Below, piece by piece: positions 6,938-13,419 of a stretch of 13,435 bases of DNA. This DNA comes from Planctomycetota bacterium (GTDB taxonomy: Bacteria > Planctomycetota > Brocadiia > JAJRTI01). Position 1 is the first letter of the stretch; each line of letters starts with the position of its first letter. The notes beneath the pieces are model-generated. The model ran no database searches, was not told the DNA's origin, and worked only from the letters and a program-made list of their open reading frames with translations. The translations under genes were made by a program, and so were the position numbers. The stretch spans positions 1-13,435 of the forward strand of contig JAJRTI010000135.1 of NCBI GenBank assembly GCA_024278415.1, given 5' to 3'.

Positions 6938-7325
6938 CACAGACGCGATCACGAACATCCTGAAGCCCAAGCCGTCGCCGGCCCTACTCAAGCGTCTCTC
7001 GGAACTCGATACTTCTCAGCAGTTTATCTCGACGATCACTGTGGCCGAAATCGTCTATGGCGCCTGCAAGAGCGTCCGTCGCGGCCAGCACCTGCACAAC
7101 CTCGAGCACATGCTCCTGCCCAATGTAAACGTTTTGGACTTCGACTGCCAGGCGGCGTATGTGGCTGGCCGGATTCGGGCGGAATTGGAGGAACGGGGCG
7201 AGCCTATTCCTTTTGTGGACATCCCAATCGCGGCGACCGCGCTGGCTCGCGATCTGACCCTGGTCACGGGCAATACCCGGCATTTCGAGCGGATCGCCGC
7301 GTTGCGCGTTGAGAACTGGATGTAG
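6924..7325 (+). CDS. vapC: PIN-domain ribonuclease toxin (VapC-like)
   Basis: This 133-residue PIN toxin has candidate active-site residues D5 (FLFDTD), E42 (TVAEIVYG) and D99 (PFVDIPIAA), with N117 in the TGNTRHF motif, a common variant at the fourth position. It predicts a metal-dependent endoribonuclease neutralised by the Phd-like protein encoded just upstream. The start is the ATG at 6924: it puts FLFDTD directly at the N-terminus as in other VapCs, and GAGG (6914-6917) lies 6 nt before it. A longer frame from 6876 would add 16 residues overlapping the antitoxin gene and is not preferred. The gene overlaps the antitoxin by 14 nt, which implies coupled translation. It ends 25 nt before the convergent Gfo/Idh/MocA stop codon. 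The RNA target is unknown. Confidence 0.9.
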   Translation: MFLFDTDAITNILKPKPSPALLKRLSELDTSQQFISTITVAEIVYGACKSVRRGQHLHNLEHMLLPNVNVLDFDCQAAYVAGRIRAELEERGEPIPFVDIPIAATALARDLTLVTGNTRHFERIAALRVENWM

Positions 7326-7350
7326 CCTCTGGAGAGACGGGCGCGACGGA

Positions 7351-8382
7351 TTATGCCAGCGCCACGGCCTGCCCGGCCGCGATGGATTGCTTCAGCCCGT
7401 CCACGATGCGCATCGCGTTGAGCCCGTCTTCCGCGCCGCAGGAAGGCGTGTTGCCCTCGCGCACGCATTCGATGAAGTGCTCCATGTTGTAGCGCATGAT
7501 TTGGCGTCGCGGGGGGAGGTCGAACACCTCGACGCTCTTCTCGTCATCTTCGTGCAAAGCCCACTCGATCTTGTCGTACATCCAAGTGGGGCCGGTGACG
7601 AGCGCCTCGCCGTTCTCGGCGTACACGTGCACGTACATGGGACCGCGGAACGCGCGGGAGCCAAGCCCGCCGCCGTTGATGGCCGCGCTGCTTCCATTCG
7701 CGAACTCGATCACCGCGGCTGCGGAGGCCGCCATGTCTGCCGGCCCCCAATAGCTCCCGCCGGACGCGTAGACCTTGCGCGGCTTGCCGCAGACAAAGCA
7801 CAGGGTGTCGTAGAGATGCGTGATGCATTCGTTGAGGTAGCCGTTGCCGTTGCAGGGATCCCACAGCCAGTGGTTCTCGCCCGGTCTGTGCGATGCCTGC
7901 AATTCGGCGGTCACGCTCAACGGCTTGCCCAGCGGGCCCTCGTCGAGCAGCGACTTGAGTTTCATCATGGCCGGGTAGTACCGAAGGGGATACTCCATCA
8001 TGAACATGATGCCGGCGTCCGCGGCGATCTTCGCGAGCCGTTCGGCCTGCGCGGTGCAGCAGGCCATGGGCTTCTCCATGAGCACGGGCAGGCCCTTTTG
8101 CGCGGCCGCGGCCAGCAGCGGCTCGCGCCACTTTGGCGAGACACACACGCTCACCGCGTCCAGGTCGGCCTCCCGAATCATTTCGACGCCGTCCGCAAAC
8201 GCGGCCGCGCCAATGGACTCCGCGTAGTCCGCGACCGTCATCTGTCCTTTGTTGGGCACGCGGATCTGCGCCGCGTTGTCCGCAACCGCGGCCACTTGCG
8301 CGCCTCCAAGCGCGGCAAGAGTCTCGATCTGCCATTGGCCCAGGTTCAGGCCGATGATGCCAATCCTCACGTCGTTGCTCAC
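7351..8382 (-). CDS. Gfo/Idh/MocA-family NAD(P)-dependent oxidoreductase
   Basis: This 343-residue cytoplasmic enzyme has an N-terminal Rossmann domain (1-120) with a degenerate dinucleotide loop, GIIGLNLGQ (8-16). D35 at the end of the second strand (VAAVAD) favours NAD over NADP. The EKP signature is at 103-105 (MEKPMA); its lysine is normally catalytic. The C-terminal alpha/beta domain (about 125-330) carries H189 in CITHLYD. Family members oxidise or reduce a sugar or inositol hydroxyl; the substrate is not readable here. The start is a GTG at 8382, chosen because AAGGAG (8391-8396) lies 8 nt upstream. The in-frame ATG at 8424 would bury that site and has no Shine-Dalgarno of its own. It lies 160 nt downstream of the zinc dehydrogenase on the same strand, so it may be co-transcribed or have its own promoter. 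With the adjacent dehydrogenase and isomerase it suggests an oxidative sugar pathway. Confidence 0.9.
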   Translation of the reverse strand: MSNDVRIGIIGLNLGQWQIETLAALGGAQVAAVADNAAQIRVPNKGQMTVADYAESIGAAAFADGVEMIREADLDAVSVCVSPKWREPLLAAAAQKGLPVLMEKPMACCTAQAERLAKIAADAGIMFMMEYPLRYYPAMMKLKSLLDEGPLGKPLSVTAELQASHRPGENHWLWDPCNGNGYLNECITHLYDTLCFVCGKPRKVYASGGSYWGPADMAASAAAVIEFANGSSAAINGGGLGSRAFRGPMYVHVYAENGEALVTGPTWMYDKIEWALHEDDEKSVEVFDLPPRRQIMRYNMEHFIECVREGNTPSCGAEDGLNAMRIVDGLKQSIAAGQAVALA

Positions 8383-8390
8383 TTCCGTTT

Positions 8391-8396
8391 CTCCTT
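8391..8396 (-). promoter_or_regulatory. Shine-Dalgarno that fixes a GTG start for the Gfo/Idh/MocA gene
   Basis: On the minus strand this reads AAGGAG, 8 nt before GTG at 8382. It decides between that GTG and the ATG at 8424, which lacks any purine-rich site in front of it. Confidence 0.8.
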
Positions 8397-8405
8397 CGTG
8401 CAAGC

Positions 8406-8429
8406 GTGTCAGCGTTGGAGGCATGACAC
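8406..8429. promoter_or_regulatory. Possible operator-like inverted repeat upstream of the Gfo/Idh/MocA gene
   Basis: GTGTCA (8406-8411) and TGACAC (8424-8429) form a perfect 6-bp inverted repeat with a 12-nt spacer, ending 23 nt before the GTG start on the minus strand. The size fits a dimeric regulator site in the 160-nt gap between dehydrogenase genes. No clear -10 box accompanies it, so this is tentative. Confidence 0.3.
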
Positions 8430-8542
8430 ATGAAAGTCAATCGGTCCCAATCGTCGCGGGCATCACGCCCTCCGTTTCTTCCACCGTGCGCCACGAATTC
8501 GCCCGAGCGCCAGTTTCGCGGCCCATCGGCTCCCCATGCGAC

Positions 8543-9529
8543 TCAGGGCTCGACGATCACCTTGATGCCCTTTCGTGCGGCCTCGAACGCGTCGGCAATT
8601 CGATCCAGAGGGAATGCTCCCGTGAGCAAGGGCTTCACGTCGACCGCCCCGGTCTCCATGAGCCGGCTGGCCTCCTGCATCTCGGACATGTGCACACCCA
8701 CAGAGAAGAGGAGGCTGACGTTCTTGCGCTCGAAGCCCGTCGCCTTCAGCACGTCGGGATCCTGCGCTCCGATAAGCACGCACGATCCTCCGGGCTTGAC
8801 CACCTCCACGGCCTTCTGGGTCACGGCCGGCGCGTGGCCCACCGCGTCGAACGCGACGCGCACGTCGCCCTGGCTGAGTTGCTCCCACTGGGACGCACCG
8901 TTGGCTTGGATCGTGATGAACGGGCCGAGTTCCCGCGCGAGGGCCAGGTGCTGCTCGTCGATGTCGACGATGAACACCTGGTCCGCACCCCGCGCGCGGA
9001 GCACTTGCGCGAGCATGAGCCCAATGGCGCCGGCGCCGAAGACGATGCAGTCGTGCGCGGCGACGTCGATCATGTTGACGCCACGCACTGCCACCGCAAG
9101 CGGCTCAGTCAGCGCGGCTTCACGGAAACTGAGGGCGGCCGGCTTGGGGCAGAGCGTACGAACCGGGGCGACGATATACTCGGCGAAGCCGCCGCCCTTG
9201 CCGTAGCCGATGACGCCTCCCGGCCGCAAGCACGAAGACGTGCGGCCCGCGGCGCAATACTTGCACTCCCCGCAGAACCATAAGGGCGCGAGCGCGACCG
9301 CGTCGCCGGGCTGCGCGTCCGCGTCTGGGCCCACGACCTCCTCGACGATGCCGCTGACTTCGTGGCCCGACAGGCGGTCGGCCACCTTCGGTTGTCCGTG
9401 CTCGTGCTTGTCGCTGCCGCAGATCGCGCACGCCTTGACCCGGATCAGGGCCTGGCCTTCTGTGGGCTTGGGTGTGGGCACGTCGCGTATCTCGAATCGG
9501 AACGAACCCAGGCCATAAGCGGCTTTCAT
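8543..9529 (-). CDS. Zinc-dependent medium-chain dehydrogenase (sorbitol/threonine dehydrogenase-like)
   Basis: This 328-residue protein should oxidise a secondary alcohol of a polyol or sugar with NAD. Catalytic zinc ligands are visible as C37 (CAICGSD), H56-E57 (SGHEVSG) and E142 (LTEPLA). A structural zinc site is intact with C86, C89, C92 and C100. The Rossmann motif GAGAIG is at 165-170, and D189 (FIVDID) at the end of the second strand favours NAD. The start is the ATG at 9529 (MKAAYGLG, typical of the family), with GAGGAG about 10 nt upstream. A second in-frame ATG at 9547 overlaps the previous gene's stop as ATGA and would add six residues (MRRATP), but it lacks a Shine-Dalgarno. The gene follows the isomerase at 9544-10365 after 14 nt, so the two almost certainly form one transcript. 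At 328 residues it is slightly short for the family. The specific substrate cannot be assigned. Confidence 0.9.
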   Translation of the reverse strand: MKAAYGLGSFRFEIRDVPTPKPTEGQALIRVKACAICGSDKHEHGQPKVADRLSGHEVSGIVEEVVGPDADAQPGDAVALAPLWFCGECKYCAAGRTSSCLRPGGVIGYGKGGGFAEYIVAPVRTLCPKPAALSFREAALTEPLAVAVRGVNMIDVAAHDCIVFGAGAIGLMLAQVLRARGADQVFIVDIDEQHLALARELGPFITIQANGASQWEQLSQGDVRVAFDAVGHAPAVTQKAVEVVKPGGSCVLIGAQDPDVLKATGFERKNVSLLFSVGVHMSEMQEASRLMETGAVDVKPLLTGAFPLDRIADAFEAARKGIKVIVEP

Positions 9530-9543
9530 GGGGGTTGCTCTCC

Positions 9544-10365
9544 TCATAGGTATCGGCGCAGGTGTCGCAGCGCGCCCTCGTACGTTTCGAGGCCGACGTA
9601 TTCCACGATCAGCGGCAGGTGCGGCACGTGCTGCCGGCACAGCGCCACGAAGCGAGCGTAGTCCAGATCGCCCAGACCCGCGGCCACGCCGGGCGTGACG
9701 TGGAGCTTGCGGTCCTTGGCATGCAGCGCGGCCACATATGGCGCCAACGCGTCGAACATCTCGTCGAGCGAGTTGTGCGGCAACAGGTTGGCGGGGTCAA
9801 GCTGCACGCGCACCCAGGGGCTAGCGGCCTCCTCGATGAAGTCCCGTGTCGCCTTGGCCGACGCGAGCAGATCGTGGAAGAACGGCTCGAACACGATCTT
9901 CACCTCGTGGCGATCCGCCAACTCGGCCAGCCTCGTCGTGGACTGCATCAGCCGCGCGTACGCGTCGTCCGACATGCCCGCGGTGAGGTCCTTGCCAACG
10001 CCGGGCTTGATCACCGCGCCACATTCCGTCGCGAGCATGGGCACGTCCATCTCGTTGGCCACGCGCATCATGTCGGCGAAGTAGGCGATGTTCTGGTTCA
10101 GCTCCTCGGGATCGGGTTCGATCAGGCTCGTGTACACGCCCAGCGACGTGATCTCGAGCCCTCGCGCGCGGTACGCGTTGGCGATTCGCTTGGCTTCCTC
10201 GCCCGCGACGTGGGACACGTCCGCACGCTGGTTGTACTTCCAGTAGTTCGAGTCCGTTTGCGTGAAGAACAACTGCACACAGTCCACGCCCGCGTTGGCT
10301 GCGAGTTGGGCCATCTCGTCGTTCGTCAGCGTGTTGAAGCCGGTGGTTGCAAGGCCAATTCTCAT
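9544..10365 (-). CDS. Sugar phosphate isomerase/epimerase family TIM-barrel enzyme (second copy)
   Basis: This 273-residue cytoplasmic barrel belongs to the xylose isomerase-like superfamily. Expected metal/catalytic positions are E160 (IVFEPFF), D190 (QLDPANL), H215 (LHAKDRK) and E255 (IVEYVG). The QLDPANL and LHAKD strings resemble IolE / ketose epimerase-like members. Reaction type (isomerisation, epimerisation or dehydration of a keto sugar or inositol derivative) is open. The start is the ATG at 10365 with GGAG about 8 nt upstream; the frame remains open for 121 further codons 5' but that stretch is Arg/Ser-rich shadow sequence. The gene is followed after 14 nt by the zinc dehydrogenase, and its TGA overlaps an alternative ATG of that gene, so the pair is tightly linked. 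It lies 115 nt downstream of the GH71-like hydrolase gene on the same strand. It has the same length as the isomerase at 5661-6482 but is clearly divergent from it. Confidence 0.88.
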   Translation of the reverse strand: MRIGLATTGFNTLTNDEMAQLAANAGVDCVQLFFTQTDSNYWKYNQRADVSHVAGEEAKRIANAYRARGLEITSLGVYTSLIEPDPEELNQNIAYFADMMRVANEMDVPMLATECGAVIKPGVGKDLTAGMSDDAYARLMQSTTRLAELADRHEVKIVFEPFFHDLLASAKATRDFIEEAASPWVRVQLDPANLLPHNSLDEMFDALAPYVAALHAKDRKLHVTPGVAAGLGDLDYARFVALCRQHVPHLPLIVEYVGLETYEGALRHLRRYL

Positions 10366-10480
10366 GTGCGTTCTCCAAAGGGGTATGGGGGCTTGAGGTG
10401 CGGCATCCTCGCGTGGTGCGCGGATCGAGCAGTCAGTGTCCACAAAACGGGCGGCGGCCGCAACCCCACGACTACCCCCA

Positions 10481-12865
10481 CTACCTATGCGGCCCGAACT
10501 CGTTCGGCTCCAGCACGCGCTCATGGATGCGCACGTCGTCGATGCAACCGTGGAAGAATGATCCCCGCGTGACCGTGTTGAAACCGATGCCAAAGCGGCT
10601 GATGTGCTTGGCGCCGGCCGCCGGCGTCGAACCGACTTTGACGCCATTCTCGAATAGCGTGAGCGTCGCGCCGTCGAAGGTCGCGGCAACGTGCGCCCAC
10701 TTGTTGAGCCGCAGCGGCGTCTTGCCACGCACGCGCACCCAGCCGCGGTCGGCCTTCCGGCTCAGCGATAGAATCCCGTTCCGATTGAGGGAGACCACGC
10801 AGTCGGCGTTCGCCGAGGCAAAGATGATGGCCGGCCCGTTGTGCCCCGGCCACCCCCACGACTCCGGCCGAACCCAGCATTCGACTGTGAACCGGCGCGA
10901 TGGCACCACCGGGCCGTCCATCTGGAGGCGGTCGTCCACCCCGTCGAAGCGCACGCACTTCCCGCCCCAGCGATCCGGGACGCGGGCCGGCTGGTGTTGC
11001 TTGTAATGGGTCCGGGCGCCCAAGCGGCCGTCGCGCAGCCAGGGCGATGCATCGAGCACGCGGTAGTCCGTGCCGTCGTCGAACGACCAGTAGCCGATCA
11101 GGCCCTCGGACTTTATGGCCGGATCCACGAAGACCGGACGGCTCACCGCGACGCGCCGGTCCGCGGTGGTCACGCGCACCTGGTAGAACCCCCAGTCCAG
11201 CCGGCCGCGGCGGTTCAGCGCCAGACGCGTCTCGTGCTTCACGTGTGCCGACGGGAATGCGCCCTCCGCGTGGCGGCGCATCACGTACACCGGCAACCCG
11301 CTGCGCATGATCTCGACGTCAACCATGGGGACTGGGCACGCCACGTCGATGGACACGTTGCCCGCGGCCGCGCGCGCCGGCCTGGACGCCCCCGCCGGCG
11401 CGCCGTCGACCGAGAAGCGGATGGCGACGTCGCGGAGTTGGCGGTGGGCGGGCGTGTAGATCCACGAATAGCAGCGCTCGGGGAGAAAGCCCGCGCGGCC
11501 CACGACCGACGGCTCGCCCTCAACCACAATCGGATCGTGCCACGGCGCCCGCAAGATGGCCCTGGGAACGAGCACGCGCCCTTTCGGCACGGCCGACACT
11601 GGGAAGCGGAAGTGAGGCGCGAGAATGCCTGTGCCCATCAGCGTCCGCGGTTCGGCGCGGTAAACGGACGCCCCCGCGCCGTCGCGCAACTCAAGCTCGA
11701 ACGTGGCAGTCGTCACCCCATTGGGAAGCAGCGCCAGCAACTCGTACAGCGCCTCTTCGCCAACCTGCACTTCGCGCATGCGCCCCAGGAACAGGCGCGG
11801 CGCGGCCACGTCCGAGGCCAAGCCTTTCCAGTCACGGATCAGGGCGCGGCTCAACTCGACGAACGTCGTGCTGTCGTTGGCGGAAGGCATGATGCCCTGG
11901 TTTTCGCTGAAGTCGTTCCAGGTTGCTTGCTGCACCCAAGGGATGCGGGCCTGCCGGACCGCGTCCCAGGATTTGCGGTAGTGCGCCGTGCCCTCAGGAG
12001 ATGTGTAGACCGCTATCTCTGGGCGCCAGTAGCCAATCTTCGTGCTGCCTGTCCAGAACTTGCCTTTCCCGCTGTAACGCTCGCGGTAGAGCCGCGCGTT
12101 CAATACCGGCCGGTCCGGAACCTTCCCTGGCGCGAACGTATACGCGCCGTCGAAGAGATCGAGCCAAGGGCCGACCGCCTCGAACTTCGGCCGGGCACCG
12201 AGGCAGAGCGGCCCGCCCCCGTCCATGATCCAGTGCCCGTTGCAGCCGGCGTCGCGGAGCTTAGCGAAGATTCGCCGCCAACTGCTGGCCGCAAGGGAAG
12301 GCGGGCTATACGTGAAGATCACGGGCTTGCCGTTCGTGCGCACGACGCACGGCTCCGCGGCGAAGCGCTCGAACCAAGCCTTGACCTTGTCGACCACGCG
12401 GTCTTCGGTCAGCGCGGGGTTCCCGAACCCGTCGAAGAATGGCGAGAGCCCGATGGGCAGATTGTGCTTCTTCACCAAGTCCACGAGTTGCTGGAACGCG
12501 GGCAGCGCATTCTTGTCGAGGATGAACAGATCGACTGTAAGCGCGTCGAAGCCGGCGTCGATTGCGTTTCGCAGATCGATGAGCCGCGGGTGGGGGCCCC
12601 CGATGGCCGGCCGGTCCAGCGGGCGGTCGTAAGACAGACCGGTGTAGTTGCGGCCAATGCCAAAGCAGATCATGTAGCAGGCCCACGCGAAGCGGTCCTC
12701 TGCGGTGATCGAGTGCCGAGGCCCATGGCGCATGGGCCCAACCGGCGCACCTTGGCCGAACAGACACCGCGGGCTCAGCGTGGCAACGAGAGCGAAGGAG
12801 ACCCACAGACTCAGACCGCCCGCCTTGCGCCCATGAGCGCCGCGGCTTGCTTCCGCTGTTTTCAT
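10481..12865 (-). CDS. Secreted GH71-like hydrolase with C-terminal LamG domain
   Basis: This 794-residue protein starts at the ATG at 12865. Residues 1-38 resemble a signal peptide (RKAGG, hydrophobic LSLWVSFALVATL, then FGQG), with C34 a weak lipobox candidate. Residues 50-345 form a GH71-like barrel (alpha-1,3-glucanase type), with the pattern AGFDALTVDLF (103-113), NGKPVIFTYSPPS (178-190), HWIMDGG (211-217) and ATWNDFSENQG (314-324). Catalytic acids are probably among D215, D239, D318 and E321. Residues 350-585 are beta-rich linker domains. Residues 588-785 are a LamG/concanavalin A-like domain (LIGYWSFDDG, FDGVDDRL, FTVECWVRPE, WAHVAATFDG, CIDDVRIHERVL), probably glycan-binding. An 8-bp hairpin (GGCCCATG-type arms, 12720-12738) lies early in the coding region. 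No convincing Shine-Dalgarno precedes the ATG. The frame stays open 114 codons further 5' without family character. GH71-like is a superfamily-level call; bacterial members are poorly characterised. Confidence 0.82.
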   Translation of the reverse strand: MKTAEASRGAHGRKAGGLSLWVSFALVATLSPRCLFGQGAPVGPMRHGPRHSITAEDRFAWACYMICFGIGRNYTGLSYDRPLDRPAIGGPHPRLIDLRNAIDAGFDALTVDLFILDKNALPAFQQLVDLVKKHNLPIGLSPFFDGFGNPALTEDRVVDKVKAWFERFAAEPCVVRTNGKPVIFTYSPPSLAASSWRRIFAKLRDAGCNGHWIMDGGGPLCLGARPKFEAVGPWLDLFDGAYTFAPGKVPDRPVLNARLYRERYSGKGKFWTGSTKIGYWRPEIAVYTSPEGTAHYRKSWDAVRQARIPWVQQATWNDFSENQGIMPSANDSTTFVELSRALIRDWKGLASDVAAPRLFLGRMREVQVGEEALYELLALLPNGVTTATFELELRDGAGASVYRAEPRTLMGTGILAPHFRFPVSAVPKGRVLVPRAILRAPWHDPIVVEGEPSVVGRAGFLPERCYSWIYTPAHRQLRDVAIRFSVDGAPAGASRPARAAAGNVSIDVACPVPMVDVEIMRSGLPVYVMRRHAEGAFPSAHVKHETRLALNRRGRLDWGFYQVRVTTADRRVAVSRPVFVDPAIKSEGLIGYWSFDDGTDYRVLDASPWLRDGRLGARTHYKQHQPARVPDRWGGKCVRFDGVDDRLQMDGPVVPSRRFTVECWVRPESWGWPGHNGPAIIFASANADCVVSLNRNGILSLSRKADRGWVRVRGKTPLRLNKWAHVAATFDGATLTLFENGVKVGSTPAAGAKHISRFGIGFNTVTRGSFFHGCIDDVRIHERVLEPNEFGPHR

Positions 12866-12989
12866 AAGGCAGGGCACGCGAGTGCGGCTCCGTGAAGGAT
12901 GGGGGCAACTGGACACATGTAACACCGCGGGTTGTCCAAACACCGCGCGGTCTCGCGTCGTTTCTTGGGCGGCAAGGCGCGGGGGGCCC

Positions 12990-13018
12990 ATTCTCCTTTG
13001 TGTCTCGGCCTCTGTCAA
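12990..13018 (-). promoter_or_regulatory. Candidate promoter of the GH71-like gene
   Basis: On the minus strand TTGACA (13013-13018) is consensus. After 17 nt comes GAGAAT (12990-12995), matching TATAAT at four positions. The leader to the ATG at 12865 would be about 118 nt. It could drive the GH71-like gene and, by readthrough, the isomerase and dehydrogenase genes 3' of it. Confidence 0.45.
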
Positions 13019-13128
13019 ACGAGCGCAGCCTCTCGCCACAACGGGAAAGGTCGGAGGAGTCCCACGGATGGCAGAGCCGACCCGCGGATGCAGAACGGGA
13101 TTGGAGCACACTGGATCATCTGAACAAG

Positions 13129-13205
13129 GCGGGCTGCGCCCGCAACCCGGGAGCGGAACGCCTTCGCGTTCCGACGGACGGTCCCGATGCCTCGGGATCC
13201 GCTCC
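13129..13205. repeat. Cluster of three tandem hairpins with an outer 8-bp stem
   Basis: Three perfect short hairpins follow each other. GCGGGC-TGC-GCCCGC is at 13129-13143. CGGAACGC-CTTC-GCGTTCCG is at 13154-13173. TCCCGA-TGCC-TCGGGA is at 13182-13197. GGAGCGGA (13150-13157) also pairs perfectly with TCCGCTCC (13198-13205), enclosing the last two. No U-tract follows, so simple terminators are unlikely. The dense pairing is typical of REP/BIME-like dispersed repeats. Confidence 0.7.
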
Positions 13206-13212
13206 ATGTGTG

Positions 13213-13379
13213 CAACATCTTGTTTTTCGTCGCGGTTACGAATGCTTAAGGCACTAGGCTTCCTGCAAGACGTTGCTTGCAGGAAGAGGCGGCTGCGCCG
13301 CAGCCCATGTGGAGTGCGGCGGCTTGACGCCGCTTTAGTGCCTTAAACTTGGGCAACCACGACGAAAAACAAGAAGTTG
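13213..13379. repeat. 167-nt near-symmetric palindromic element (MITE-like)
   Basis: The left arm (13213-13256) aligns without gaps to the reverse complement of the right arm (13336-13379), with 37 of 44 positions identical. It includes a perfect 14-bp block, CTTGTTTTTCGTCG (13219-13232), and a perfect 11-bp block, TTAAGGCACTA (13246-13256). The 79-nt centre holds three more perfect hairpins. CTTCCTGCAAG/CTTGCAGGAAG spans 13259-13286, GGCTGC/GCAGCC spans 13291-13305, and GCGGCG/CGCCGC spans 13316-13333. The whole can fold like a cloverleaf on either strand. It has no coding capacity and no obvious target-site duplication. It is most likely a non-autonomous mobile or dispersed repeat; a structured RNA is the alternative. 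Confidence 0.75.
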
Positions 13380-13387
13380 AGTGCGCC

Positions 13388-13419
13388 GGTCGAGTGGCAC
13401 GAAGTGCCGTATCGAGACC
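13388..13419. repeat. Short hairpin beside the palindromic element
   Basis: GGCAC-GAA-GTGCC (13396-13408) is a perfect short hairpin. Outer pairing of GGT/ACC and CGA/TCG (13388-13393 with 13412-13419) has a small bulge. It continues the palindromic character of this end of the window and could be part of a larger repeat that extends beyond it. Confidence 0.5.

Noticed and set aside
5661..10365. Recent duplication giving two isomerases of identical length (273 aa)
   Set aside because: Apart from active-site motifs the proteins differ throughout, so shared length is coincidental or reflects the fold, not a recent copy.
10841..12895. A 684-codon plus-strand open frame opposite the GH71-like gene
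   Set aside because: The minus strand encodes a clear multi-domain protein over the same bases. The antisense frame has no recognisable domain and an Arg/Ala/Pro/His-rich composition typical of GC-rich shadow frames.
12882..13346. A 154-codon plus-strand frame
   Set aside because: It overlaps the GH71-like promoter region and multiple palindromes, with Arg/Ser/Gly-rich sequence and no domain.
13246..13346. tRNA or tmRNA-like gene suggested by the cloverleaf-like fold
   Set aside because: No T-loop GTTCGAATC-type motif, anticodon arm of correct geometry or CCA-end acceptor pattern was found; arm lengths do not fit.
13210..13382. Integron attC-like site (right end GTTGAGT fits GTTRRRY)
   Set aside because: The left end, GTGCAAC, deviates from RYYYAAC. 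The arms are too long and too regular for attC, and there is no integrase or cassette array.
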